Shown here: piece by piece, positions 9,878-17,931 of the stretch
How positions within the stretch are numbered: position 1 is the stretch's first letter
How the letters are laid out: each line of letters opens with the position of its first letter
Assembly: GCA_020160755.1 (NCBI GenBank)
Contig: JAIUPN010000006.1
Coordinates: forward strand, 186,001-250,000
DNA: 64,000 nt
Direction: 5' to 3'
From: Pseudomonadota bacterium
Lineage (GTDB): Bacteria > Pseudomonadota > Alphaproteobacteria > Sphingomonadales > Sphingomonadaceae
Translations under genes and position numbers: made by a program
Notes under the pieces: model-generated
Seen by the model: only the letters and a program-made list of their open reading frames with translations
Database searches by the model: none
Told to the model about the DNA's origin: nothing

Positions 9878-10694
9878 AAACCTCCACGCCACTGTCGCCG
9901 ACAAGCCGATCCTGAAGGGCCTGTCGCTCGCCATCAATGCGGGCGAAATCCATGCGATCATGGGGCCGAATGGCGCGGGCAAGTCGACGCTGTCCTATGT
10001 GCTCGGCGGACGCCCCGGTTACGAGGTCACCGAAGGGTCGGTGAGCTTCACGCCCGACGTGATCCCCGGCGAAAGCCGGGGTCCAGACGGGGCGTTGGAA
10101 ATGGGCCCCGGCTTGCGCCGGGGTACAGGAACCACCGAAACGCTCGACCTCCTCGCGCTCGATCCGCACGAGCGCGCCGCAGCGGGACTGTTCCTCGGCT
10201 TCCAGTATCCGGTCGAAATCCCGGGCGTGTCGAACGTCCAGTTCCTCCGCGAAAGCCTCAACGCCCAGCGCAAGGCGCGCGGGCAGGAACCGCTGTCGGG
10301 CGGCGACTTCCTGAAGCTCGCGCGCGAGAAGGCGGGGCTGCTCAAGCTCGACATGGACATGCTCAAGCGCCCGGTGAACGTCGGCTTTTCGGGCGGCGAG
10401 AAAAAGCGCAACGAGATGGTGCAGATGGGCATCCTCGACCCCAAGCTGGCGATCCTCGACGAGACCGACTCGGGGCTCGACATCGACGCGCTGCGCGTCG
10501 TCGGCGACGGGATCAATACGATCATGCGCCGCCCCGACAAGGCGGTGCTGCTGATCACCCATTATCAGCGCCTGCTCGACTATGTGCAGCCCGATTTCGT
10601 CCACGTCCTCGCGGCAGGGCGGATCGTCAAATCGGGCGGCCCCGAACTCGCGCTCGAACTCGAACGCGAAGGTTATGCGGAGATCGCGGCTTGA
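9864..10694 (+). CDS. sufC: Fe-S assembly ATPase SufC with an inserted repeat peptide
   Basis: SufC is the ABC-type ATPase that drives conformational change in the SufBC2D complex. Walker A is GPNGAGKS (residues 34-41), the signature is NVGFSGGEKKRNEM, and Walker B is KLAILDETDSGLDIDALRVV, the SufC-specific variant. The Q-loop FLGFQYPVEIPGVSN is typical. The protein is 276 residues, against about 245-252 usual. The surplus lies at residues about 64-93, between the GSVSF strand and DLLALDPHERA. It is encoded by an in-frame palindromic repeat (10060-10137) also found between genes elsewhere in this window. The insert sits at a surface loop after an antiparallel strand, so activity is probably kept. 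ATG 9864 overlaps the upstream gene; the stop overlaps sufD. Confidence 0.97.
   Translation: MLKIENLHATVADKPILKGLSLAINAGEIHAIMGPNGAGKSTLSYVLGGRPGYEVTEGSVSFTPDVIPGESRGPDGALEMGPGLRRGTGTTETLDLLALDPHERAAAGLFLGFQYPVEIPGVSNVQFLRESLNAQRKARGQEPLSGGDFLKLAREKAGLLKLDMDMLKRPVNVGFSGGEKKRNEMVQMGILDPKLAILDETDSGLDIDALRVVGDGINTIMRRPDKAVLLITHYQRLLDYVQPDFVHVLAAGRIVKSGGPELALELEREGYAEIAA
10060..10137. repeat. Palindromic repeat pair inserted in frame within sufC
   Basis: Two hairpins occur 25 bases apart: CCCCGGC-GAAA-GCCGGGG (10064-10081) and CCCCGGC-TTGC-GCCGGGG (10106-10123). The left arm plus the following TCC is identical to the intergenic copy at 47754. The element translates as a DVIPGESRGPD...GPGLRRGTGT peptide, resembling the 'VIPAKAG' peptides read from REP-like elements in other bacteria. 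Boundaries are approximate, set where SufC homology breaks and resumes. Confidence 0.85.
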
Positions 10695-11422
10695 GCGTGA
10701 GCGCCCTTCCCTCGCGGCGCGACGAAGCGTGGCGCTATAGCGATATCGATGCGGTGACTGCGGCGTGGCCGCTGCCCGCGCCCGAGAGCATCATCGTGCC
10801 CGCGGGCGGCGACTTCCGCCGCGCGATCGTGCAGGATTCGGGTGCAATCCATCAAATCGAAATGAGCGTCGGCAAGGGTGCCGTTGCTTCGTTGCACGTC
10901 CTTAACATCGGTGGTGCCTATGGCCGCATCGAACTCGCCGTCACGCTGCACGAAGGCGCCGATTTCCACCTCGGCGCGGCGCAGATCGGCGGCGGTCAGC
11001 AGAATCTGGAGATCGTCACCACGGTCACCCACGCCGAACCCGGCGCGGCGTCGCGGCAGGTCGTGCGGTCGGTGCTCGGCGGCACCGCGACGGGCACCTA
11101 TCTCGGCAAGGTCGCCGTCGCGCGCGATGCGCAGCAGACCGACAGCGAACAGGATGTGAAGGCGATGCTGCTCGACCGCAGCGCGGCCGCGAACGCCAAG
11201 CCCGAACTCGAAATCTTCGCCGACGATGTGAAGTGCGCGCATGGCTGCGCGATCGGCGAACTCGACGCGATGGCGCTTTATTATCTGCAATCGCGCGGGC
11301 TGCCGCCGGGCGAGGCGAAGAAGCTGATGCTGCAGGCGTTCGTTGCCGGCGTGTTCGACGGCGCCGAGGATGAGGAAAAGCTGCAGGCGCTCGCGCTGGC
11401 GAAGCTGGGAGAGCTGGTGTGA
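10691..11422 (+). CDS. sufD: Fe-S assembly scaffold subunit SufD, short form
   Basis: A 243-residue SufD-like protein, partner of SufB and SufC in the scaffold complex. The N-terminal SRRDEAWRYSDID is the usual SufD opening and the C-terminal DDVKCAHGCAIGELDAMALYYLQSRGL carries the conserved SufD/SufB helix-entry motif with LMLQAFV. It is much shorter than the E. coli protein (about 420 residues) because the N-terminal helical domain and part of the beta-helix are missing, as is usual in sphingomonads. TTG 10691 overlaps the sufC stop (TTGA); GTG 10697 is an alternative start. Confidence 0.93.
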   Translation: MSVSALPSRRDEAWRYSDIDAVTAAWPLPAPESIIVPAGGDFRRAIVQDSGAIHQIEMSVGKGAVASLHVLNIGGAYGRIELAVTLHEGADFHLGAAQIGGGQQNLEIVTTVTHAEPGAASRQVVRSVLGGTATGTYLGKVAVARDAQQTDSEQDVKAMLLDRSAAANAKPELEIFADDVKCAHGCAIGELDAMALYYLQSRGLPPGEAKKLMLQAFVAGVFDGAEDEEKLQALALAKLGELV

Positions 11423-12600
11423 CGACCACAACCGCGCTCCGCACCTTCCCCGACGTCCGCGCCGACTTCCCCGGCCTGACGCCCGGCTGGCACTATCTCG
11501 ACACCGCAGCGACCGCGCAGAAGCCGCAGGCGGTGATCGACGCGACGGTCAATGCGATGGGCCGCGATTATGCGACCGTCCACCGCGGCGTCTATGCGCG
11601 CTCGGCCGACATGACGCTCGCTTATGAAGCGGCGCGGCGGCGGATTGCGGCGTTTATCGGCGCGCGCGACACCGAGATCGTCTTTGTCCGCGGCGCGACC
11701 GAGGCGATCAATCTGGTCGCATACAGCCATCCCCGCAAAGGCCGCGTGCTGCTGTCGATGCTCGAGCATCACAGCAATATCGTGCCCTGGCAGCTTGCGG
11801 GGTGGGAGGTCGACGTCTGTCCGCTGACCGCCGACGGGTGCATCGATCTCGACGCCGCCGAAAAGCTGCTGACCCCCGAACATAATATGGTCGCCTTCGC
11901 GCATGTCTCGAACGTGCTCGGCAGCCCGCTCGACGTCGTGCGCGCCGCAGACCTCGCGCACCGCGTCGGCGCCGAGCTGTTGATCGACGGCTGTCAGGCC
12001 GTGCCGCGCCTGCCCGTCGACGTCGCGGCGCTCGGCTGCGACTATTATGCTTTCTCGGGGCACAAGCTTTACGGCCCGACCGGCGTCGGCGTGTTGTGGA
12101 GCGACAAGCTCGACGCGCTCCCGCCCTGGCAGGGCGGCGGGTCGATGATCGACCGCGTGACCTTCGCGAAGACGACCTACGCCCCCGCCCCCACCCGTTT
12201 CGAGGCGGGTACGCCCGCGATCATCGAGGCGCTGGGGCTCGCGGCGGCAGTCGATTATGTCGAGGCGATCGGGATCGATGCGATCCTCGCGCATGAGGTC
12301 GCACTGGTGACGTCTTTACGCGAACAGCTTTCGCGCAAGAACAGCATCACGCTGTTCGGCCCTGAAAACAGCGCCGGAATCGTGAGTTTTGCGATGGCGG
12401 GGGTTCATCCACACGACATCGGCACTATCTTGGATGAAAGCAGGGTCGCGATCCGCGCCGGGCACCATTGCGCACAGCCGCTGATGGAGCATCTGGGCGT
12501 CGCCGCGACCGCACGCGCGAGTTTTGGCGTTTACAGCAATGACGACGATGTGGCGGCGCTGATCGACGGCCTCGCCCGCGTCGAGAGGATTTTCGGATGA
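11419..12600 (+). CDS. sufS: Cysteine desulfurase SufS
   Basis: A 393-residue PLP enzyme (class V, group II) that removes sulfur from cysteine for Fe-S cluster assembly. The PLP lysine is K216 in SGHKLYGPTGVGVLW, the persulfide cysteine is C351 in RAGHHCAQPLM, and LDTAATAQKP plus HRGVYARSADMT are the usual SufS N-terminal landmarks. GTG 11419 overlaps the sufD stop (GTGA) and the 3' end overlaps the next ATG by four bases, so translation is coupled. No SufE or SufU partner is in the window; sulfur hand-over may rely on a gene elsewhere. Confidence 0.97.
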   Translation: MTTTTALRTFPDVRADFPGLTPGWHYLDTAATAQKPQAVIDATVNAMGRDYATVHRGVYARSADMTLAYEAARRRIAAFIGARDTEIVFVRGATEAINLVAYSHPRKGRVLLSMLEHHSNIVPWQLAGWEVDVCPLTADGCIDLDAAEKLLTPEHNMVAFAHVSNVLGSPLDVVRAADLAHRVGAELLIDGCQAVPRLPVDVAALGCDYYAFSGHKLYGPTGVGVLWSDKLDALPPWQGGGSMIDRVTFAKTTYAPAPTRFEAGTPAIIEALGLAAAVDYVEAIGIDAILAHEVALVTSLREQLSRKNSITLFGPENSAGIVSFAMAGVHPHDIGTILDESRVAIRAGHHCAQPLMEHLGVAATARASFGVYSNDDDVAALIDGLARVERIFG

Positions 12601-13079
12601 GCGAGGACCGGATGAGCGAGACCAGAATTCGGGTCGAAGAAGTGGAAAGCGTCGAGGCCCCGCCGAAGGCGCGCGTCAAGGACGCGGAAAGCGCGCCCGA
12701 GAAGCTCGAACGCAAGCGCGACTATCTGGAGGGCTTCCTTGCCGCCAAGCCCGCTGCCGTCGATCCGGCTGCGGTCGGAGGCGATCTCTACGAAGCCGTC
12801 GTCAATGCGCTGAAGGACATCTTCGACCCCGAAATCCCGGTGAACATTTACGATCTCGGCCTGATCTACAATGTCGAGATCGACGAAGGGCATGTCGTCG
12901 TGACGATGACGCTGACGACGCCGCATTGCCCGGTCGCGGAATCGATGCCCGCCGAGGTCGAACTGCGCGTCGGCGCGGTGCCCGGCGTCGGCGATGCCGA
13001 AGTCAACCTCGTCTGGGATCCGCCGTGGTCGCCGCAGAATATGAGCGACGAAGCGCGGCTCGAACTGGGAATGCTGTGA
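12597..13079 (+). CDS. DUF59/MIP18-type Fe-S assembly protein (SufT-like)
   Basis: A 160-residue protein whose C-terminal two-thirds is a DUF59 domain: ALKDIFDPEIPVNIYDLGLIY, the TTPHCPVAESMPAEVE loop with the conserved Cys, and VNLVWDPPWSPQNMSDEARLELG, which matches the suf-linked (SufT) subfamily closely. The first 50 residues are charged and probably disordered. In this family the protein aids Fe-S maturation of client proteins. It overlaps sufS upstream (ATGA) and sufA downstream (stop TGA 13077-13079, ATG 13079). Confidence 0.92.
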   Translation: MSEDRMSETRIRVEEVESVEAPPKARVKDAESAPEKLERKRDYLEGFLAAKPAAVDPAAVGGDLYEAVVNALKDIFDPEIPVNIYDLGLIYNVEIDEGHVVVTMTLTTPHCPVAESMPAEVELRVGAVPGVGDAEVNLVWDPPWSPQNMSDEARLELGML

Positions 13080-13435
13080 TGACCGAAACGAAGACCCGCA
13101 CGCGCCCCGCCGCCGTCACGCTGACCCCGAATGCCGAGGAACGTGTTGCGAAGCTGATGGCGTCGGCGCCCGAGGGCGCGATCGGCGTCCGTCTGTCGAC
13201 CCCGCGCCGCGGCTGTTCGGGGCTGGCCTATTCGGTCGATTATGTCACCGAAGAGCAGAAATTCGACGAGAAGATCGAGACGCCCGGCGGCGTCTTCTAC
13301 ATCGACGGTGCGTCGGTGCTGTACCTGATCGGCAGCGTCATGGACTGGGTCGAGGATGATTTCGCCGCGGGCTTTGTATTCGAGAATCCGAACGCCAAGG
13401 GTGCGTGCGGCTGCGGCGAGAGCTTCACCGTCTAA
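13079..13435 (+). CDS. sufA: A-type Fe-S carrier protein SufA/IscA
   Basis: A 118-residue HesB/IscA-family carrier that passes clusters from the scaffold to targets. The three ligand cysteines are present at C46 (RRGCSGLAY), C110 and C112 (ACGCGESFTV). ATG 13079 shares its first base with the last base of the upstream stop. It is the last gene of the suf operon; a hairpin with a short T run follows at 13468-13490. Confidence 0.95.
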   Translation: MTETKTRTRPAAVTLTPNAEERVAKLMASAPEGAIGVRLSTPRRGCSGLAYSVDYVTEEQKFDEKIETPGGVFYIDGASVLYLIGSVMDWVEDDFAAGFVFENPNAKGACGCGESFTV

Positions 13436-13467
13436 AGCGCGCTTTTCTGCGCGCAATCTGCTATAAC

Positions 13468-13490
13468 GCCCCTGTTGAAGCAGGGGCTTT
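13468..13490 (+). terminator. Possible terminator of the suf operon
   Basis: A perfect 7-base-pair stem GCCCCTG/CAGGGGC with a 6-base loop is followed by only three T residues. It ends four bases before the next ATG (13494), so it could instead act as an attenuator or structure in that gene's leader. A second possible stem (GCGCGC...GCGCGC, 13437-13454) lies just upstream. Confidence 0.45.
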
Positions 13491-13493
13491 GCC

Positions 13494-14228
13494 ATGGTTC
13501 GTGCCTTCTATCTGGCCTATGCGGCCTTGTGCTACGCGATATTCTTCGCGACATTCCTGTATCTTATCGCCTTCGTCGGCAATCTGCCCTTCGTCCAGCC
13601 GACGGTCGATTTCGCCCGCGAAGCGCCGCCGGGGCGAACGATACTGATCGATGCCGCGCTGATTCTGCTGTTCGGCGCCCAGCATAGCGTGATGGCGCGG
13701 CCCGCATTCAAGGCGGCGTGGACACGCATCGTCCCCGCTCCGATCGAACGCAGCACCTATGTGCTGTTCGCAAGCGCGGCGCTCGTCATCCTCATGCTGT
13801 TCTGGCACGAATTGGCGGCGCCGGTCTGGACCGTCACCAATCCCGTCGGCGCCGCGCTGCTGTGGGCGCTGTTCGGTCTCGGCTGGCTGATCGTGCTGAC
13901 GAGCACTTTCCTGATCAATCATTTCGAACTGTTCGGGTTGCAACAGGCGTGGTTCGCGCTGCGCGAAAGGGCGGCCGCGCCGCCGGTGCTGCGCCAGCCC
14001 TTCTTTTACCGGTTCGTCCGCCACCCGCTCTATGCCGGCTTTTTCATCGCCTTCTGGGCGACGCCGGTCATGACCGTCGGGCATCTCCTGCTCGCCGCGG
14101 GCATGTCGATCTATATGCTGATCGCGATCCGGCTCGAGGAACGCGATCTGATCGATGTCTTCGGCGAAGCCTATGCCGGCTACCGCAGGCGCGTCGGGAT
14201 GCTCGTCCCCCGCGTTGGCCGCCGCTAG
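13494..14228 (+). CDS. mddA: Methanethiol S-methyltransferase (MddA, NnrU/isoprenylcysteine methyltransferase-like)
   Basis: A 244-residue integral membrane protein with about six transmembrane helices. It matches my recollection of MddA, which methylates methanethiol with S-adenosylmethionine to dimethyl sulfide. Characteristic segments are LFGAQHSVMARPAFK, PIERSTYVLFASAAL, STFLINHFELFGLQQ, FVRHPLYAGFFIAFWATP and the C-terminal RLEERDLIDVFGEAYAGYR, which hold the SAM-binding His/Arg/Glu residues of this fold. It follows suf but has its own ATG 59 bases after sufA. The TAG stop overlaps the opposing extensin-like stop (CTAG). A general isoprenylcysteine-type methyltransferase is the alternative. 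Confidence 0.85.
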   Translation: MVRAFYLAYAALCYAIFFATFLYLIAFVGNLPFVQPTVDFAREAPPGRTILIDAALILLFGAQHSVMARPAFKAAWTRIVPAPIERSTYVLFASAALVILMLFWHELAAPVWTVTNPVGAALLWALFGLGWLIVLTSTFLINHFELFGLQQAWFALRERAAAPPVLRQPFFYRFVRHPLYAGFFIAFWATPVMTVGHLLLAAGMSIYMLIAIRLEERDLIDVFGEAYAGYRRRVGMLVPRVGRR

Positions 14229-14941
14229 TGGCAGACCGTCCAGCCCGCCGTCCGCGCCGCCATGTCGAGGTGGAAATGGTCGGCGTGGGCGCGGTTATAG
14301 TCGGGTGACAGGGTCGTACTGAACAGCCCGCATGTCCCGTCGCGGACCGCGTGCAGGAATTCGCTCCGCTTGTCCCCCGGCGACCAGTCGTTGATCAGCG
14401 TGATGCGCGTGCCATCGGCGAGGACGAAGGCCGAGATGTCGATCGCGTTCGCGGTCGAATGCTGGCTCTGCGCCTGCTCGCCCGCAATCTTGCGGCAATT
14501 ATAGCTGCCGAGATTTTCGAGTTCGACGACCTTTTGCCCGAAATATCTGCGCGCCAGCGGCTGGACCACATCGCGGTTCCACAGCGCCATCGCGGCGGTG
14601 ACGGCACAGCCCGGCGCGGCGCCCGCGGGCCGCATCGTCGGTACGAAGCGGTCGCCGGTCAGGATCATGCGCTGGCTCGCGCGGCACGCTCCGGTGCCGA
14701 TCGCGGGACGCCGGAGATAGCCCGCGCCCGCGCGATCGAACGCGGCGAAGCAGGCGCTGTCGTTACGCGCGAGCGCCGCGAGCTTGCGGTGCGTCGCCCA
14801 GCCCTGCGGCTGTGCGAGTTCGAAACGCGCCGCCGGATTATGCTCGGGATGGTCGCGCACCCACTGCATGGCAAGGACCGCACCGAGGGTGACCAGCAGC
14901 GCGGCGGCGAACCAGATCAGATAGGGGCGGAGGCTTGGCAC
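14225..14941 (-). CDS. Extensin-like C-terminal domain protein, membrane-anchored
   Basis: A 238-residue protein with one N-terminal transmembrane anchor (residues 8-27) and a periplasmic extensin-like domain found in many alphaproteobacteria. Conserved pieces are RPAIGTGACRASQRMIL, CAVTAAMALWNRDVVQP, the LGSYNCRKI stretch with Cys, the metal-site-like SQHSTANAIDISAF, and the C-terminal NRAHADHFHLDM. The His/Asp arrangement resembles LAS-type peptidoglycan peptidases (D-Ala-D-Ala carboxypeptidase fold), so a cell-wall role is plausible but unproven. It is convergent with mddA, sharing the palindromic CTAG as both stops. Confidence 0.88.
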   Translation of the reverse strand: MPSLRPYLIWFAAALLVTLGAVLAMQWVRDHPEHNPAARFELAQPQGWATHRKLAALARNDSACFAAFDRAGAGYLRRPAIGTGACRASQRMILTGDRFVPTMRPAGAAPGCAVTAAMALWNRDVVQPLARRYFGQKVVELENLGSYNCRKIAGEQAQSQHSTANAIDISAFVLADGTRITLINDWSPGDKRSEFLHAVRDGTCGLFSTTLSPDYNRAHADHFHLDMAARTAGWTVCH

Positions 14942-14997
14942 GGCGCCTTAGTGGCGCGCGAAGCCCGTTCGCACAAGTCGCCACCCTTGAAATACGG

Positions 14998-16395
14998 TCA
15001 GGCGGACCGCGCCGCGCCGTGGTCGCGGTGCCCGTCGGCGCCCGCCCCTTCGCCTTCGAGCGCACCAAGCCGGCCCTCGGCGCGCGCCTTGCGGCCATAG
15101 ACGGCTTCGAACAGCGGCCCCGCCATCACCGTCGTGATGATCGCCATCAACACCATCATCGAGAACAATGTCGGCCCGATGATGCCCTTTTGCAGCCCGA
15201 TGTTGATGATGATGAGTTCCATCAGCCCGCGCGCATTCATCAGCGCGCCGATGCCGAGCGCGGTGCGGTTGTCCTCGCCCGCGAGCCGCGCCGCAAGCCA
15301 GCAGGCGCCGAACTTCGCCGCGATCGAGACGAGCAGAATACCAAGCGCGAGCGCGAGCAAGGTCAGGCTGTTCACCGTATCGAGCCGGGTGTTGAGCCCC
15401 GAGTAAGTGAAGAAGACCGGCACAAGCAGGATCGTGATCGGCCCGACCTTGCGCTGGATCTCTTCGGTCAGCTTGCCGCGCGGCATGCAGACGCCGAGGA
15501 TGAAGCCACCGAACACCGCATGGATGCCCGCCGCGTCCATGACGAAGGCAGAGAGCGCGAAGAGCATGAGGACGATCGAGAGGGTGGTGTCGCTCATTTC
15601 GCCGCGTGCCTCGACGATGCGGCCGAGCGGCTCGAGCAACCGGCGTCCGACAAGGAACATGAAGAGCGCGAAGGACAGCCCGCCGATGATCGCGATCAGC
15701 GCGATACCGGGACCGCCGCCAAAGGTCGCGAGCACGATCGCCAGCACGCACCACGACACCGCGTCGTCGAACGCGCCCGCGGTCAGCGTCAGCGTGCCGA
15801 GCGCGGTATTGGCAAGGCCGCGCTCATTGATAATGCGCGCGAGCATCGGGAACGCGGTGAGCGCGATGCACGCGCCCATGAACAGGGTCGCGCTGCCCTG
15901 GCTCAACCCCTCGGTAAACAGGCCGGGGACATCGAGCAGAAAGGGCGTGATCAGCGCCGCGAACAGGAAGGGCGCGACGATGCCCGCGGCGGACACGCCC
16001 ATCGCGCTCTTCGCCTTCGACTGAAAATGATCGAGCCGCAGCGTCGTGCCGACGAGGAACATGTAGAGCCCGACGCCGACCTGCGCGCAGACATAGAGGA
16101 CGTTGCGCGTTTCCTTCGGAAACAGCGCCGCCTGAAATTCGGGGAAAAGGAGGCCGAAGAGCGACGGGCCGAGGAGGACGCCCGCGATCATCTCGCCCAC
16201 CACCTGCGGCTGGCCGAGGAACGTCCTCGCGGCCCAGCCGACCGCGCGGCACACGAGCAGGATGACCGCGATCTGGAGGAAGAAATGGATGCTGAAATCG
16301 GTTGGCGTATAACTGGCCGCCGCGTTGACCGCCGGGCCGTGCGCGCCGAGCACATCGCCGATAGCGCGCATCAGTTCACCGAACATGTCCGACAC
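14998..16395 (-). CDS. Kef-type monovalent cation:proton antiporter (CPA2)
   Basis: About 465 residues with roughly 12-13 transmembrane helices, exchanging K+ or Na+ for protons across the inner membrane. CPA2 landmarks are GQPQVVGEMIAGVLLGPSLFG near the N-terminus, ATLFMGACIALTAFPML, TLTLTAGAFDDAVSWCVLA (the Asp-Asp of the ion site) and GIGALMNARGLMELI. No RCK/TrkA-N domain follows; the tail is a short charged region. The start is uncertain: GTG 16395 has GGGGGAG about 10 bases upstream, ATG 16386 is the alternative, and longer frames upstream lack membrane character. It lies 56 bases upstream of the extensin-like gene in the same direction. Confidence 0.9.
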   Translation of the reverse strand: MSDMFGELMRAIGDVLGAHGPAVNAAASYTPTDFSIHFFLQIAVILLVCRAVGWAARTFLGQPQVVGEMIAGVLLGPSLFGLLFPEFQAALFPKETRNVLYVCAQVGVGLYMFLVGTTLRLDHFQSKAKSAMGVSAAGIVAPFLFAALITPFLLDVPGLFTEGLSQGSATLFMGACIALTAFPMLARIINERGLANTALGTLTLTAGAFDDAVSWCVLAIVLATFGGGPGIALIAIIGGLSFALFMFLVGRRLLEPLGRIVEARGEMSDTTLSIVLMLFALSAFVMDAAGIHAVFGGFILGVCMPRGKLTEEIQRKVGPITILLVPVFFTYSGLNTRLDTVNSLTLLALALGILLVSIAAKFGACWLAARLAGEDNRTALGIGALMNARGLMELIIINIGLQKGIIGPTLFSMMVLMAIITTVMAGPLFEAVYGRKARAEGRLGALEGEGAGADGHRDHGAARSA

Positions 16396-16672
16396 CAATT
16401 TCGCTCTCCCCCTTCTGGCGAAGCCGTGACTCCTATCGACGCCGATTTGCCAGCTTCCCGTGGAGACGAGGCCATGAAGCACGGGCAAGTGCAATACCGC
16501 ATCGGGAATGGGGCCGGGTACGAATCGCGATTCTCGCGCCGGCCCCTATTTTGTTGCCGGCCGGTCGCGGCGTAGCAACCGAAACCATGACGCGGCTCTG
16601 CACCGGGCGGCTCTTGCATCTGCGTGCCGACCAACTAGGGGAGCAAACCCGTTCTTCTCGCTGGGAATATTC

Positions 16673-17893
16673 ATGCGTACCACGCGTATCTTGTCGCTTT
16701 TCGCTGCCGCATCAGTCCTCCCGGCTTCCGCGTCCGCGCAGCCGGCGATGCCGCAACCGCTTTCCGCCGAGATATTGGCGGACGCGCCCGACAAACCGAA
16801 GGCCGACTGGCTGCGGGCGCACATCGTCGCGCAGGGAAAGGTCACGGGCGGCATAACCTTCACTTTTCCGAATGCCTTTTATCGCAATCGCCTGATCCTG
16901 CTCGGTGAAAGCCACGGCGCCGCTGCGCCACAAAAGCTTGATCTCGAACTGTTGACGCACCTCAACCAGCGGATCGGGCTGGTCGATTATCTCGCCGAGA
17001 TCGATCCGGTGCAGGCCGACTATTTCAACCGCTATCTCGAAACCGGCGACGAGGCGCTGCTGAAGCGTGTCTTCGACTATTGGACGAAGAGCGGCGCCCA
17101 ATGGGGCAATCGGGCCTTTGAGGACAAGGTTCGCGCGATCCGGCGGCTGAACGCCACCCTTCCCGCAGCCCGGCGTATCCGCTTCGTCGGCATCGATTCG
17201 GTGCAGGATTGGAAACTCGTCGCTGAATGGATCGCGGGGTCGCGCGACCAGCCGGCCGGGTCTTTCGCCGCCAAAGCGGCGAGCGACCGCGCATCCGCCG
17301 CGCTGGCGGCGCTGGGGGACAAGCCGGGTGATGTTGCCGTAGAACTTCGCGCGACATTGGCCGACATCGCTGCGGGCCAGAATCGCGAGACGGTGATCTT
17401 CAACAATTACACGCGCGCAGTCCGCGGCGGAAAACTTGGCAACCGGCCCGCCTATGGCCTGTGGGGACTATTTCATGTGATGCAGGCAGGCGTGAACAAG
17501 ACGCAACCCTTTGCCGCACTGGTAGCCGCCTCCGACCTGCCCGCCGCAGGCAAGACCGCCAGCATCGCCATGTTCTCGCTCGATAGCGCCGTCCAGATAC
17601 CCGTTCCCTTTCCGGACGGCGTCAAGCGGCTGCGGTTGACCAACTTCAATATCGACGGCCCCTTCGTGATGGTGAATGGCGCGGCGACCTTGCGTGCCGC
17701 CTCCGAGCCCGCCACCGTCACCCTGTTCGATACGGGCGCTCGCGGCTCGCCGATCGCCGCCACCGATTTCGGTCAAATCACGACATCGGTCGGTCAGAGC
17801 TTCGTCCCCGACGAGCCCGGCCCGCGGGCACACCGATTGATGCAATATGTCGGTGTGTTCCGCGATTCCGATTGGGCGCCCCCCCGCGAATAG
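16673..17893 (+). CDS. Secreted EreA/ChaN-like fold protein, function unknown
   Basis: A 406-residue exported protein. Residues 1-22 are a signal peptide ending SASAQ. The mature part opens with LILLGESHG (Glu79-Ser-His81), the hallmark of the erythromycin esterase/ChaN/TIKI superfamily, followed by an acidic LAEIDPVQADYFNRYL segment and the IRFVGIDSVQDW strand. The superfamily includes hydrolases and metal-dependent proteases; nothing here links the gene to macrolide resistance. ATG 16673 is chosen because it begins the signal peptide; the open frame extends upstream without such features. It stands alone, convergent with the P450 gene 38 bases away. Confidence 0.7.
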   Translation: MRTTRILSLFAAASVLPASASAQPAMPQPLSAEILADAPDKPKADWLRAHIVAQGKVTGGITFTFPNAFYRNRLILLGESHGAAAPQKLDLELLTHLNQRIGLVDYLAEIDPVQADYFNRYLETGDEALLKRVFDYWTKSGAQWGNRAFEDKVRAIRRLNATLPAARRIRFVGIDSVQDWKLVAEWIAGSRDQPAGSFAAKAASDRASAALAALGDKPGDVAVELRATLADIAAGQNRETVIFNNYTRAVRGGKLGNRPAYGLWGLFHVMQAGVNKTQPFAALVAASDLPAAGKTASIAMFSLDSAVQIPVPFPDGVKRLRLTNFNIDGPFVMVNGAATLRAASEPATVTLFDTGARGSPIAATDFGQITTSVGQSFVPDEPGPRAHRLMQYVGVFRDSDWAPPRE

Positions 17894-17931
17894 CGTCCGG
17901 TCAGTTCCACAAGGTCGATGACGAGGAGGGA

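Noticed and set aside
10064..10123. Could the hairpins in sufC be a terminator or CRISPR unit?
   Set aside because: No T tract follows, there are only two arms, and the reading frame passes through them; the dispersed repeat explanation fits better.
14935..16575. A long plus-strand frame opposite the cation:proton antiporter
   Set aside because: It mirrors the antiporter codons in a GC-rich region, is rich in Arg, Ala, His, Glu and Asp with no domain, and the minus-strand product is a clear CPA2 protein.
16673..17893. Macrolide esterase (resistance gene)
   Set aside because: Only the GESHG superfamily motif is shared; a signal peptide and sequence length differ, and no resistance context is present.
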